Shown in pieces: positions 25,525 through 34,114 of a DNA stretch of 64,000 nucleotides. Numbering within the stretch: position 1 is the first letter of the stretch; every line of letters begins with the position of its first letter. The translations under genes and the position numbers were made by a program. Source of the DNA: Viridibacillus sp050278625 (lineage in GTDB: Bacteria; Bacillota; Bacilli; Bacillales_A; Planococcaceae); the NCBI RefSeq assembly GCF_050278625.1, contig NZ_JBNNTI010000002.1:62001-126000 (forward strand), in the 5' to 3' direction. The notes under the pieces are model-generated. The model was given only the letters and a program-made list of their open reading frames with translations. It searched no databases and was not told the origin of the DNA.

Positions 25525-26076
25525 TTATTCTTCTTCCTCTTCTTCTAACTCATCATCTTCTTCGTCAATTTCAAATTCATCTTCTTCTTCAAGCAAGTCT
25601 TCATCAAGGTCTTCATCGATATCATCGATTGTTACATCTTCGAATTCTTCCTCTTCATCATCATCATCATCATCATCATCAGTTGGATCTTCAACGAATT
25701 CATCGAAGTTTTCATCGAAGTCTAATTCTTCATCTTCTTCAAGTTCATCTTCATCGTCAATTACAGCTTTAGCTTTTTTCTTGCGGACTTTTACTGTTGG
25801 TGCTGTTTCTTCTTCGATTTGTTCGATTGCATACCACTCGCGAAGTCCCCAGCGGTTTTCACCTAGCACAATAAAACGACCTTCAATGTTAAGGTCTGTA
25901 TAAAATTGTAATAAGCGTTCTTTTATTTCTGCATCAGTGCAACCGTTTATTCCTTGGATTTCTTTCATCAGTTCTGGGAAAGTTAATGGTTGTTTTTTTG
26001 AAACTAAAATTCCGTATGCTAAATCGATAAACGATTCTTCTGATAGTTGTTCTTTTGTCATTTCACGAAAGTTCAA
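25525..26076 (-). CDS. rpoE: RNA polymerase delta subunit
   Basis: RpoE (delta) binds RNA polymerase in Gram-positive bacteria, speeds its recycling and heightens sensitivity to the initiating NTP. The 183-residue protein has a folded N-terminal domain (about 1-88, with EESFIDLAYGIL and RFIVLGENRWGLREWY) and a very acidic disordered tail. A run of eight Asp is encoded by a (TCA)n tract. The start chosen is TTG at 26074-26076, ten bases after AAGGGA and in agreement with the family N terminus; the upstream codons do not resemble RpoE. Confidence 0.93.
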   Translation of the reverse strand: MNFREMTKEQLSEESFIDLAYGILVSKKQPLTFPELMKEIQGINGCTDAEIKERLLQFYTDLNIEGRFIVLGENRWGLREWYAIEQIEEETAPTVKVRKKKAKAVIDDEDELEEDEELDFDENFDEFVEDPTDDDDDDDDEEEEFEDVTIDDIDEDLDEDLLEEEDEFEIDEEDDELEEEEEE

Positions 26077-26148
26077 ATCGTGCACGTCCCTTCTTAATAC
26101 ATAAACATAATATCCATTATATACAATCTTTCTTTGATTACGCCACAA

Positions 26149-26307
26149 TCAATTATTCTTTTTTTGATTTCTCAATTGTCGATACCCATAAACAAAAAGA
26201 TATATGGAAAAAATAAGGATGGGGATGGCCCCTAATTGCTTGTTATACAAAAAGAATATAAGTACCAGGCAAATTATGATAAATAGACAATGTAATAGGC
26301 TTTTCAT
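26149..26307 (-). CDS. Small two-helix membrane protein upstream of rpoE
   Basis: A 52-residue reading frame begins MKSLLHCLFIIICLVLIFFL and has a second hydrophobic segment AIPILIFSIYLFVYGY, ending in a basic tail (RQLRNQKKNN). AAGGAG lies 11 bases before the ATG, and TATAAT is found at 26344-26349. I do not recognise the family. Two helices with a short NKQ turn suggest a membrane hairpin with cytoplasmic ends. It sits 72 bases ahead of the chosen rpoE start in the same direction, so it may be cotranscribed with rpoE. Confidence 0.6.
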   Translation of the reverse strand: MKSLLHCLFIIICLVLIFFLYNKQLGAIPILIFSIYLFVYGYRQLRNQKKNN

Positions 26308-26349
26308 ATAAACAAGAACTCCTTAAAATTTGTTTTACTCCTTATTATA

Positions 26350-26408
26350 CAAAAAATAAAAATGAAGGGGCTAATGAAATGATTAGTTCCTCCATTTTTT
26401 ATTTTTTG
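26350..26408. terminator. Bidirectional terminator bounding the repeat array
   Basis: A long stem is formed by AATGAAGGGGCTAAT and ATTAGTTCCTCCATT (two G-T wobbles, one mismatch) around GAAATG at about 26361-26395, with A/T tracts on both sides. It can stop transcripts leaving the array in either direction, including read-through from icmF on the minus strand. Confidence 0.7.
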
Positions 26409-26429
26409 AGTAATTTTTATCTCTTATGA

Positions 26430-27766
26430 GCTTGGGCCAACAGGATGTGGGTCAGATAGCCGTTGCCACAGGACGTGGCGAACTTAGGCTATTTTCCACT
26501 TGACGGGCGTTCTCAGCATTTAATCACATATCCAGCTTCAGGCCCGCACGATGCGGGTCACGCAGCCATTGCCACAGGACGTGGCGTTCTTAGACTGTGT
26601 TCCTTTGTCCAGTGCTTGTCGAAGGCCCACAGGATGTGGGTCGATAGCCGTTGCCACAGGACGTGGCGAACTTAGGCTGTGTTCCTTTGTCCAGTGCTTG
26701 TCGGAGGCCCACAGGATGTGGGTCAGATAGCCGTTGCCACAGGACGTGGCGTTCTTAGACTGTGTTCCGCTGAACGAGCGCCTTCAACATTTAGTTACAT
26801 ATCCAGCTTCAGGCCCGCACGATGCGGGTCACGCAGTCGTTGCCACAGGACGTGACGTTCTTAGACTGTGTTCCTTTGTCCAGTGCTTGTCGGAGGCCCA
26901 CAGGACGTGGGTCAGATAGCCATTGCCACAGGACGTGGCGCTCTTAGGCTATCTTCCACTAAACGGGCCGCTTCAGCATTTAGTTACATATCCAGCTTCA
27001 GGCCCGCACGATGCGGGTCACGCAGTCGTTGCCACAGGACGTGGCGCTCTTAGGCTGTGTTCCGCTGAACGAGCACCTTCAGCATTTAGTTACATATCCA
27101 GCTTCGGGCCCGCACGATGCGGGTCACGCAGCCATTGCCACAGGACGTGGCGCTCTTAGGCTGTGTTCCGCTGAACGAGCGCCTTCAGCATTTAGTTACA
27201 TATCCAGCTTCAGGCCCGCACGATGCGGGTCACGCAGTCGTTGCCACAGGACGTGGCGAACTTAGGCTGTGTTCCACTGAACGGGCCGCTTTAGAATTTA
27301 GTTACATATCCAGCTTCAGCGGCCAGCCCCTCGAGGTCACTTCAGTCTCTCGGTCAAGGCATAAAACGCCTTGATTCGAGCCTTCCAGTGCTTGTCGGGG
27401 CTGAACGGGCCGCTTCAGCATTTAGTTACATATCCAGCTTCGGGCCCGCACAATGCGGGTCACACAGTCGTTGCCACAGGACGTGGCGTTCTTAGACTGT
27501 GTTCCGCTGAACGAGGCCGCTTCAGCATTTAGTTACATATCCAGCTTCAGCGGCCAGCCCCTCGAGGTCACTTCAGTCTCTCGGTCAAGGCATAAAACGC
27601 CTTGATTCGAGCCTTCCAGTGCTTNNNNNNNNNNNNNNNNNNNNNNNNNNNNNNNNNNNNNNNNNNNNNNNNNNNNNNNNNNNNNNNNNNNNNNNNNNNN
27701 NNNNNNNNNNNNNNNNNNNTGCTTGTCGGGGCTAAACGGGCCGCTTCAGATTTTAGTTACATATTC
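26430..27766. repeat. Mosaic array of GC-rich hairpin repeats downstream of icmF
   Basis: Ten A units are visible, with the core GCCACAGGACGTGGC beginning near 26465, 26571, 26653, 26736, 26842, 26925, 27031, 27137, 27243 and 27473. Spacing is 106 or 82-83 bases, once 230. Each unit holds two hairpins: the core and a left hairpin that is either CCCGCA-CGA-TGCGGG (type I) or CCCACA-GGA-TGTGGG (type II). Type I follows a spacer with CATTTAGTTACATATCCAGC; type II follows CCAGTGCTTGTCGG. Two B units (27325-27402 and from 27556 into the gap) have nested stems AGCCCC/GGGGCT and CTCGGTCAAGGC/GCCTTGATTCGAG. GC content is far above the surroundings. Similar intergenic repeats are common in Bacillaceae. 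Confidence 0.93.
27625..27719. other. Assembly gap (95 N) inside the repeat array
   Basis: The unknown bases interrupt the second B unit: the left flank ends in CCAGTGCTT and the right flank resumes with TGCTTGTCGGGGCT, both from the same part of the B unit. This is the expected signature of a repeat collapse or an unresolved array. The true length here is unknown. Confidence 0.97.
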
Positions 27767-30700
27767 CGTCTGTATTGTCCTCCTACTTGGTATAGGGCGT
27801 TGGTGATTTGGCCTAGACTTGCATATTTTACTGTTTCCATTAGCTCTGCAAAGATGTTACCTCCTGTTACAGCTACTTCTTTTAGTTTTTGAATAGCTGC
27901 TTCGACTTCCTTTGCATGTTGTTCGTGGAATTTTTTTAGATTTTGAATTTGTGTTTCTTTTTCATCTTGTGATGCTCTGGCAATTTCCATACTGTCGATT
28001 GCTTCTGATGAAGGAGGATTTGGATTCAAGTATGTGTTAACACCGATTATTGGTAGTTCACCTGAGTGTTTCAACATTTCATAGTACATCGATTCTTCTT
28101 GAATCTTGCCACGTTGATATTGGGTTTCCATCGCTCCAAGAACTCCACCTCTATCATTAATACGATCGAATTCTTCCAATACTGCATTTTCTACAAGGTC
28201 AGTTAGTTCTTCAATTATAAATGCACCTTGCAATGGGTTTTCATTTTTTGTAAGTCCGTGTTCTTTTGTAATGATCATTTGAATTGCCATTGCACGACGA
28301 ACAGATTCTTCTGTTGGCGTTGTAATCGCTTCGTCATATGCATTCGTGTGTAATGAATTGCAGTTATCATGCAATGCCATTAATGCTTGTAACGTTGTAC
28401 GAATATCGTTAAAGTCGATTTCTTGTGCGTGTAAGCTACGACCAGAAGTTTGAATATGGTATTTTAGCTTCTGACTACGTTCATTTGCACCGTATTTATC
28501 CCGCATAACGATTGACCAAATACGGCGAGCTACACGACCGATTACTGTATATTCTGGGTCTAAGCCATTTGAGAAGAAGAATGACAGATTCGGTGCAAAA
28601 TCATCAATATTCATCCCACGACTTAAATAGTATTCTACATAAGTGAAACCATTAGCCAAAGTAAATGCTAGCTGCGAAATCGGGTTGGCACCAGCTTCAG
28701 CAATATGATAGCCAGAGATCGATACAGAATAATAGTTACGTACTTTTTGATCTATGAAATATTGCTGAATATCCCCCATCATACGTAGGGCGAATTCTGT
28801 AGAGAAAATACAAGTATTCTGCCCTTGATCCTCTTTTAAAATATCAGCCTGTACTGTTCCGCGCACAACTTGAAGTGTCTTTTCACGAACGTCAGTAAAT
28901 TCTTCAACTGTTAAGCAACGTCCTATTTTGCTTTCTTGAATTTTCACTTGTTGATCAACAGCTGTGTTCATGAACATTGCTAAAATAATTGGCGCAGGTC
29001 CGTTGATTGTCATCGAGACAGACGTTGATGGTGCACATAAATCAAATCCATCATAGAGCTTCTTCATATCTTCTAGCGTACAAATACTAACTCCTGATTC
29101 ACCGACTTTACCATAAATATCTGGGCGGTAATCTGGATCTTCACCATACAAAGTCACAGAGTCAAATGCTGTTGATAAGCGTTTTGCATCATCGTCTTTA
29201 GATAAGTAATGGAAGCGTCTATTTGTACGTTCTGGTGTCCCTTCACCAGCAAATTGACGTTTCGGGTCTTCTCCTTCACGTTTGAAAGGGAAAACTCCTG
29301 CCGTATACGGGAATGAACCAGGTACATTTTCTCTATACACCCAACGCAATATTTCTCCGTAATCTACGAATTTTGGTAACACAACTTTGGGGATTTTTAA
29401 ACCTGCAAGGCTAGTAGTTGTTAAAATTGTACGGATTTCTTTATCACGTACTTTTGTAACAAATTCGTCTCCTACGTACGCTTCCTTAAGCGTTTTCCAG
29501 TTTGCTAAAATATTCTTTGATTCTGCAGTTAATTGATTTTTTATGTCCTCAGCTAATGAAGTTAGTGACGCAACCAACACATCGTCTGGTGCTTTTTCCT
29601 GAACAGTTGTAATTGACCCTTCTAGTTGGAATAGCTTACGGGCAAATTCAACTTGCTGCTCTGACTTTTTATGATAATTACGAATTGCATCTGTAATTTC
29701 ACGTAAGTAGTATCGTCTATCATTCGGAATGATGACATCTTGCTTTTGTGTTTTTACAAAATGCTCGTAAGACGTTTCCCAATCAAGACTACATTTTCCG
29801 TTAATAACCTGTACAAGCTCTGCGAATAAAGAATTCGTTCCTTTATCATTAAACTGGCTAGCAATTGTACCGAATACCGGCATTTCATCTAGATTTTTTG
29901 ACCATAGTTCATGACTACGTTGGTATTGTTTCTGTACTTGGCGAAGCGCGTCTTCTGACCCTTTACGTTCAAATTTGTTAATGACAATTAGATCAGCAAA
30001 GTCAATCATATCAATTTTTTCTAACTGCGTCGGTGCACCAAATTCACTTGTCATAACATACATGGACAAATCAGAAATTTTTGTAATAGCAGCATCCCCT
30101 TGACCGATACCGCTCGTTTCAACAACGATTAAATCATATCCTGCCACTTTAACAACATCTAAAACGTCTGCAATTGCATCTGAAAGCTCAGAGTGAGATC
30201 CCCGTGTTGCAAGACTACGCATATAAACGCGATTGTTAAAGATAGCATTCATACGAATACGGTCTCCAAGTAATGCCCCACCCGTTTTTTGCTTTGTTGG
30301 ATCAATAGAAAGAATTGCGACCTTTTTATCAGGAAACTCTTGTAAGAATCGGCGGATCAACTCATCTGTTAATGAACTTTTTCCTGCACCACCCGTACCA
30401 GTAATACCGAGTACAGGTGTGTTTTTCGATAAACTTCGAGCTTTTTCTAGGAACTCTGTTAACTCACCATCTTTTGCTTCTTCAGCTGCAGTTATAAGTT
30501 GCGCTAATACTTCCGGTTGTTCCGTTGATAATGTATCTAACTTACTACTTAAATTCTTTTTAATTGTTGTGAAGTCACTTTTTTCAATCATTTTATTAAT
30601 CATGCCTTGTAAACCCAGCTCACGACCATCTTCAGGCGAAAATAACCCGGCAATGCCATATTCATGCAGTTCTTTGATTTCACGTGGCAGGATTACACCA

Positions 30701-31005
30701 CCACCACCACCGAAAATACCTATATGCGGAGCGCCTTTTTCCCTAAATAGATCTTGCATGTATTTGAAATATTCAACGTGACCACCTTGATAAGAAGAAA
30801 TCGCTACCCCTTGCGCATCTTCTTGGATGGCCGCATTAACTACTTCTTCAACTGAGCGGTTATGCCCGAGATGAATAACCTCTACGCCACTCGACTGCAA
30901 AATACGGCGCATAATATTAACCGATGCATCATGGCCATCAAAAAGACTAGAAGCCGTGACAAATCGTACGTGATTTTTTGGACGATATACTGCTGCTTGA
31001 ACCAT
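27757..31005 (-). CDS. icmF: Fused isobutyryl-CoA mutase (IcmF)
   Basis: IcmF is an adenosylcobalamin-dependent mutase that interconverts isobutyryl-CoA and n-butyryl-CoA (some homologues also act on isovaleryl-CoA), carrying its own G-protein chaperone. The 1082-residue protein has an N-terminal B12 domain (about 12-140) with LFDGHDAS, where His25 is the cobalt ligand; a MeaB-like GTPase (about 195-420) with P-loop GTGGAGKSS; a linker; and the mutase barrel in the C-terminal half with PYTAGVFPFKREGEDP. GGGGGAG precedes the ATG. It is the last gene of a leftward acyl-CoA operon. Its stop codon lies in sequence that is repeated in the adjoining array. Confidence 0.95.
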   Translation of the reverse strand: MVQAAVYRPKNHVRFVTASSLFDGHDASVNIMRRILQSSGVEVIHLGHNRSVEEVVNAAIQEDAQGVAISSYQGGHVEYFKYMQDLFREKGAPHIGIFGGGGGVILPREIKELHEYGIAGLFSPEDGRELGLQGMINKMIEKSDFTTIKKNLSSKLDTLSTEQPEVLAQLITAAEEAKDGELTEFLEKARSLSKNTPVLGITGTGGAGKSSLTDELIRRFLQEFPDKKVAILSIDPTKQKTGGALLGDRIRMNAIFNNRVYMRSLATRGSHSELSDAIADVLDVVKVAGYDLIVVETSGIGQGDAAITKISDLSMYVMTSEFGAPTQLEKIDMIDFADLIVINKFERKGSEDALRQVQKQYQRSHELWSKNLDEMPVFGTIASQFNDKGTNSLFAELVQVINGKCSLDWETSYEHFVKTQKQDVIIPNDRRYYLREITDAIRNYHKKSEQQVEFARKLFQLEGSITTVQEKAPDDVLVASLTSLAEDIKNQLTAESKNILANWKTLKEAYVGDEFVTKVRDKEIRTILTTTSLAGLKIPKVVLPKFVDYGEILRWVYRENVPGSFPYTAGVFPFKREGEDPKRQFAGEGTPERTNRRFHYLSKDDDAKRLSTAFDSVTLYGEDPDYRPDIYGKVGESGVSICTLEDMKKLYDGFDLCAPSTSVSMTINGPAPIILAMFMNTAVDQQVKIQESKIGRCLTVEEFTDVREKTLQVVRGTVQADILKEDQGQNTCIFSTEFALRMMGDIQQYFIDQKVRNYYSVSISGYHIAEAGANPISQLAFTLANGFTYVEYYLSRGMNIDDFAPNLSFFFSNGLDPEYTVIGRVARRIWSIVMRDKYGANERSQKLKYHIQTSGRSLHAQEIDFNDIRTTLQALMALHDNCNSLHTNAYDEAITTPTEESVRRAMAIQMIITKEHGLTKNENPLQGAFIIEELTDLVENAVLEEFDRINDRGGVLGAMETQYQRGKIQEESMYYEMLKHSGELPIIGVNTYLNPNPPSSEAIDSMEIARASQDEKETQIQNLKKFHEQHAKEVEAAIQKLKEVAVTGGNIFAELMETVKYASLGQITNALYQVGGQYRRNM

Positions 31006-31155
31006 ATATAAGCTCCCCCTTGTTATGAACGAAAACTAAGTTGATCATTTCTCTTCCATTCCCCGGAAATGATTGGATACAAAAATTGTGCAAGGTTATA
31101 GAAACCAAAACTATATGAAAAGTTTGAGTTTTCCTCCCTTGCACAAAGCGTAGAA

Positions 31156-31788
31156 TTATTTCTTCAAAATACCATTTAAGAAAAAAGTCGTTTGCATATC
31201 AATATAATCATCGATTGTATAATTCTTTCTGAAAGCCCATCGTCTAAATGCCCATGTTTGACCTTGCACTACAATATCATTTGAGATGAGATTGATTTCT
31301 TTTTCTGATAGAGACAGTTCCCCAGACTGAACGCAACCAACTAATAGATTTTCAAATAACCCAACCATCTCAAGTTCCTTTGTTAAAACGTAACGTAATG
31401 CGTCTTTTGGTAAAGATTTAGACTCTTGATACATGACTAGAATTTCATCTGACATAGAATCTATAAGCAAAAAATATTGGCGTATGGACGCCTTTAAACC
31501 TTCTATTGTACCCGCTTCCGTCGGTAAATTTGCTAACCTTAAACTTACTTCACGATAAATATCGTCACAAACTAGATACAAGACGTCTTCTTTTGTTCGA
31601 ATATATTCATAAAGCGTCCCTATACTAAAGCCAGCTTCCTTAGCGATTTCTCGAGTCGTCGTACGATGAAAGCCTTTTTGCTTAAACAGTTTAATAGCTC
31701 CATGAATCATCTCATTACGACGCTTTTCTATCAGACTTTCGTCTTTAACCGACGATTCTACTTGTCTCTTATTTAGTCTTTTTACCAT
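31156..31788 (-). CDS. TetR/AcrR family regulator
   Basis: A 210-residue TetR-type repressor, probably controlling the surrounding acyl-CoA genes. The helix-turn-helix domain is at about 27-72 (HGAIKLFKQKGFHRTTTREI and FSIGTLYEYIRTKEDVLY). The C-terminal half is the ligand-binding dimer domain; a CoA thioester ligand is likely by analogy with B. subtilis FadR, but this is inference. It begins three bases after acdA and precedes icmF. Candidate operators lie in the promoters at 36.26 kb and 38.61 kb. Confidence 0.88.
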   Translation of the reverse strand: MVKRLNKRQVESSVKDESLIEKRRNEMIHGAIKLFKQKGFHRTTTREIAKEAGFSIGTLYEYIRTKEDVLYLVCDDIYREVSLRLANLPTEAGTIEGLKASIRQYFLLIDSMSDEILVMYQESKSLPKDALRYVLTKELEMVGLFENLLVGCVQSGELSLSEKEINLISNDIVVQGQTWAFRRWAFRKNYTIDDYIDMQTTFFLNGILKK

Positions 31789-31791
31789 ATA

Positions 31792-32940
31792 TTATTTCGT
31801 TAACATACGAGAAATCACAAGGCGCTGAATCTCTTGTGTTCCTTCGTAAATCTGTGTAATTTTCGCATCACGCATATAACGTTCAACTGGATAATCTTTC
31901 GTATAGCCGTAACCACCAAATACTTGCACAGCTTCAGTTGTAACATTCATCGCCGTATCTCCAGCCATCAATTTCGCCATAGCTGATGCTTTCCCATATG
32001 GAAGATTGTTGGACTCTAACCAAGCTGCTTGGTATGTTAATAATCTTGAAGCTTCAATTGACGTAGCCATATCTGCCAATTTAAAAGATACACCTTGATT
32101 TGCTGTGATAGGTTTACCAAATTGAACGCGCTCTTTTGCGTATGCAACAGATGCATCTAATGCACCTTGTGCAATACCAACTGCTTGAGCAGCAATACCG
32201 TTACGTCCCCCATCCAACGTCTTCATGGCAATTTTAAAACCGTCGCCCTCCGCACCTAACAAGTTTGCTTTTGGTACACGACAATTATCGAAAATAATTT
32301 CAGTTGTAGGTGATGAGCGAATACCTAGTTTCTTTTCTTTTTTACCAACCGAGAAGCCTTCAAAATCAGATTCTACTATGAATGCACTAGTACCGTTCTT
32401 AGCTGTTGGATCTGTAACAGCAAATACGACATAAATTTCAGCAATGCCCCCGTTTGTAATGAAGATTTTAGAGCCGTTTAAGATGTAATCATCTCCATCT
32501 AATTTTGCAGTAGTTTTCATACCACCAGCATCTGAGCCTGAGCTTGGCTCTGTTAAACCATATCCACCAATTTTAGTACCCTCAGCCATTGGTCGTAAGT
32601 ATTTTTGTTTTTGTTCTTCATTACCAAATTTATAAATTGGCCAACCTGCTAGAGATGTATGTGCAGAAAGTGTTACTCCAGTCGAAGCACATACGCGTGA
32701 TAACTCTTCAACTGCAATGCAATATGCTAGGTAGTCAGAACCGATCCCGCCATATTCTTCCGGCCAAGGAATACCCGTTAAGCCTAACTCTGCCATTTTA
32801 TCGAAGATTGCACGGTCAAAAGTTTCTGTTTCGTCGCGTTCTGCGGCTGTTGGTGCCACTTCGTTTTCAGCGAAATCACGTACCATTTTACGAATCATTT
32901 CATGTTCTTCTGATAATTGAAAGTTCATCTCTATTTCCAC
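31792..32940 (-). CDS. acdA: Acyl-CoA dehydrogenase
   Basis: An FAD-dependent dehydrogenase (382 residues) for the first step of acyl-CoA beta-oxidation, passing electrons to an electron-transfer flavoprotein. Motifs: GGYGLTEPSSGSDAGGM (about 125-141), FITNGGIAEIYVVFAVTD, the catalytic-base region AVQVFGGYGYTKDYPVERYMRDAK and IYEGTQEIQRLVISR near the C terminus. The Glu of IYEGTQE is the usual catalytic base. It is one of two such genes in tandem; acdA in B. subtilis also lies between fadF and rpoE, which supports the symbol. Confidence 0.9.
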   Translation of the reverse strand: MEIEMNFQLSEEHEMIRKMVRDFAENEVAPTAAERDETETFDRAIFDKMAELGLTGIPWPEEYGGIGSDYLAYCIAVEELSRVCASTGVTLSAHTSLAGWPIYKFGNEEQKQKYLRPMAEGTKIGGYGLTEPSSGSDAGGMKTTAKLDGDDYILNGSKIFITNGGIAEIYVVFAVTDPTAKNGTSAFIVESDFEGFSVGKKEKKLGIRSSPTTEIIFDNCRVPKANLLGAEGDGFKIAMKTLDGGRNGIAAQAVGIAQGALDASVAYAKERVQFGKPITANQGVSFKLADMATSIEASRLLTYQAAWLESNNLPYGKASAMAKLMAGDTAMNVTTEAVQVFGGYGYTKDYPVERYMRDAKITQIYEGTQEIQRLVISRMLTK

Positions 32941-32962
32941 CTTTGTATAAGTTTTTTAATCC

Positions 32963-34099
32963 CTATTTATTTAAATGTTTGCTTATGACGAGTCGTTGGA
33001 TTTCGCTTGTTCCCTCGTAGATTTCCGTTACTTTGGCATCTCGGAAAAAGCGTTCAACCGGATAGTCTATCGTATAACCATAACCTCCAAAGACCTGAAT
33101 TGCCTCTGTCGTTACTTCGACTGCAGTTTTAGAAGCGAACAATTTCGCCATGGATGCTTCCTTGCCACAAGCTAATCCTTTAGTTCGCAAATCTGCTGCA
33201 CGGTAAACGAGTAGTCTAGTCGCTTCAACGGCTGTTGCCATATCCGCTAATTTAAAGCCAATTCCTTGATTACTAGCGATTGGCTTACCAAATTGATGAC
33301 GTTGTTGTGCGTAGGCAATTGACTCTTCTAAAGCAGCTTCTGCAATCCCAAGAGCCTGTGAAGCTATACCGATACGACCAACATCTAAGTTCGACATGGC
33401 TATTTTAAAGCCGTCTCCTTCTTCGCCAAGTAGATTATCAGCAGGGACAATCATATTGTCGAAATTTAGTTGAACTGTACGTGAGCCATGTAAGCCCATT
33501 TTATATTCGTCTTTGCCAATTACTAAACCTGCGGTTCCTTTTTCGACAAGAAAAGCTGAAATTCCTTTCGAGCCGAGCGATTGATCTGTTGATGCAAAAA
33601 CAATATATACATCTGCCTCTCCACCATTTGTAATAAATACTTTTGAACCATTAATAATATAATTATTGCCGTCTTTTACTGCTTTAGATTTTAATGAACC
33701 TGCATCTGATCCCGCAGATGGTTCTGTTAAACAAAAAGCACCTAAATATTCACCTGATGCGAGCTTAGGCACATACTTTTGTTTTTGCTCTTCATTGCCA
33801 AAATAGAGTATAAGATTTGTCACGACCGACGTATGGACAGATAAAATCACTCCAATCGTCGCACTCACTTTTGATAACTCATTAATAGCTATAATGTAGG
33901 ATATAAAATCCATATTCGCTCCACCGTACTGTTCAGGTGTTGTAATGCCCATTAGCCCTAGCTCTCCCATTTTAGCTAGAATGTCGCGTGGAAATTCCCC
34001 ATTTTCCATGCTCTCAACTTTTGGTACAATTTCTGTTTGCGCAAAATCTCGTACCATTTTGCGCATCATTAGTTGTTCTTCTGTGAACATCAATTCCAT
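32963..34099 (-). CDS. mmgC: Acyl-CoA dehydrogenase (MmgC-like)
   Basis: A second acyl-CoA dehydrogenase of 378 residues, similar to its downstream neighbour but clearly diverged. It has FCLTEPSAGSDAGSLKSKAV, FITNGGEADVYIVFAS, VFGGYGYTIDYPVERFFRDA and the base-containing IYEGTSEIQRLVISKHL. The order thiolase, 3-hydroxybutyryl-CoA dehydrogenase, acyl-CoA dehydrogenase mirrors mmgABC of B. subtilis, so it is assigned as the MmgC counterpart, with short-chain acyl-CoA as likely substrate. Gaps of 15 and 22 bases show cotranscription. Confidence 0.88.
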   Translation of the reverse strand: MELMFTEEQLMMRKMVRDFAQTEIVPKVESMENGEFPRDILAKMGELGLMGITTPEQYGGANMDFISYIIAINELSKVSATIGVILSVHTSVVTNLILYFGNEEQKQKYVPKLASGEYLGAFCLTEPSAGSDAGSLKSKAVKDGNNYIINGSKVFITNGGEADVYIVFASTDQSLGSKGISAFLVEKGTAGLVIGKDEYKMGLHGSRTVQLNFDNMIVPADNLLGEEGDGFKIAMSNLDVGRIGIASQALGIAEAALEESIAYAQQRHQFGKPIASNQGIGFKLADMATAVEATRLLVYRAADLRTKGLACGKEASMAKLFASKTAVEVTTEAIQVFGGYGYTIDYPVERFFRDAKVTEIYEGTSEIQRLVISKHLNK

Positions 34100-34114
34100 A
34101 GTGGAGCACCCCTT

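Noticed and set aside
26463..27374. Plus-strand reading frames across the array (MPQDVA... type)
   Set aside because: They arise from repeat periodicity, lack ribosome binding sites and change frame between units.
26430..27624. CRISPR array reading of the repeats
   Set aside because: The spacers are themselves repeated and not unique, unit length alternates between 83 and 106 bases, and no cas gene is nearby.
27602..27892. Plus-strand frame crossing the N gap
   Set aside because: It depends on unknown bases and repeat sequence and overlaps icmF on the other strand.
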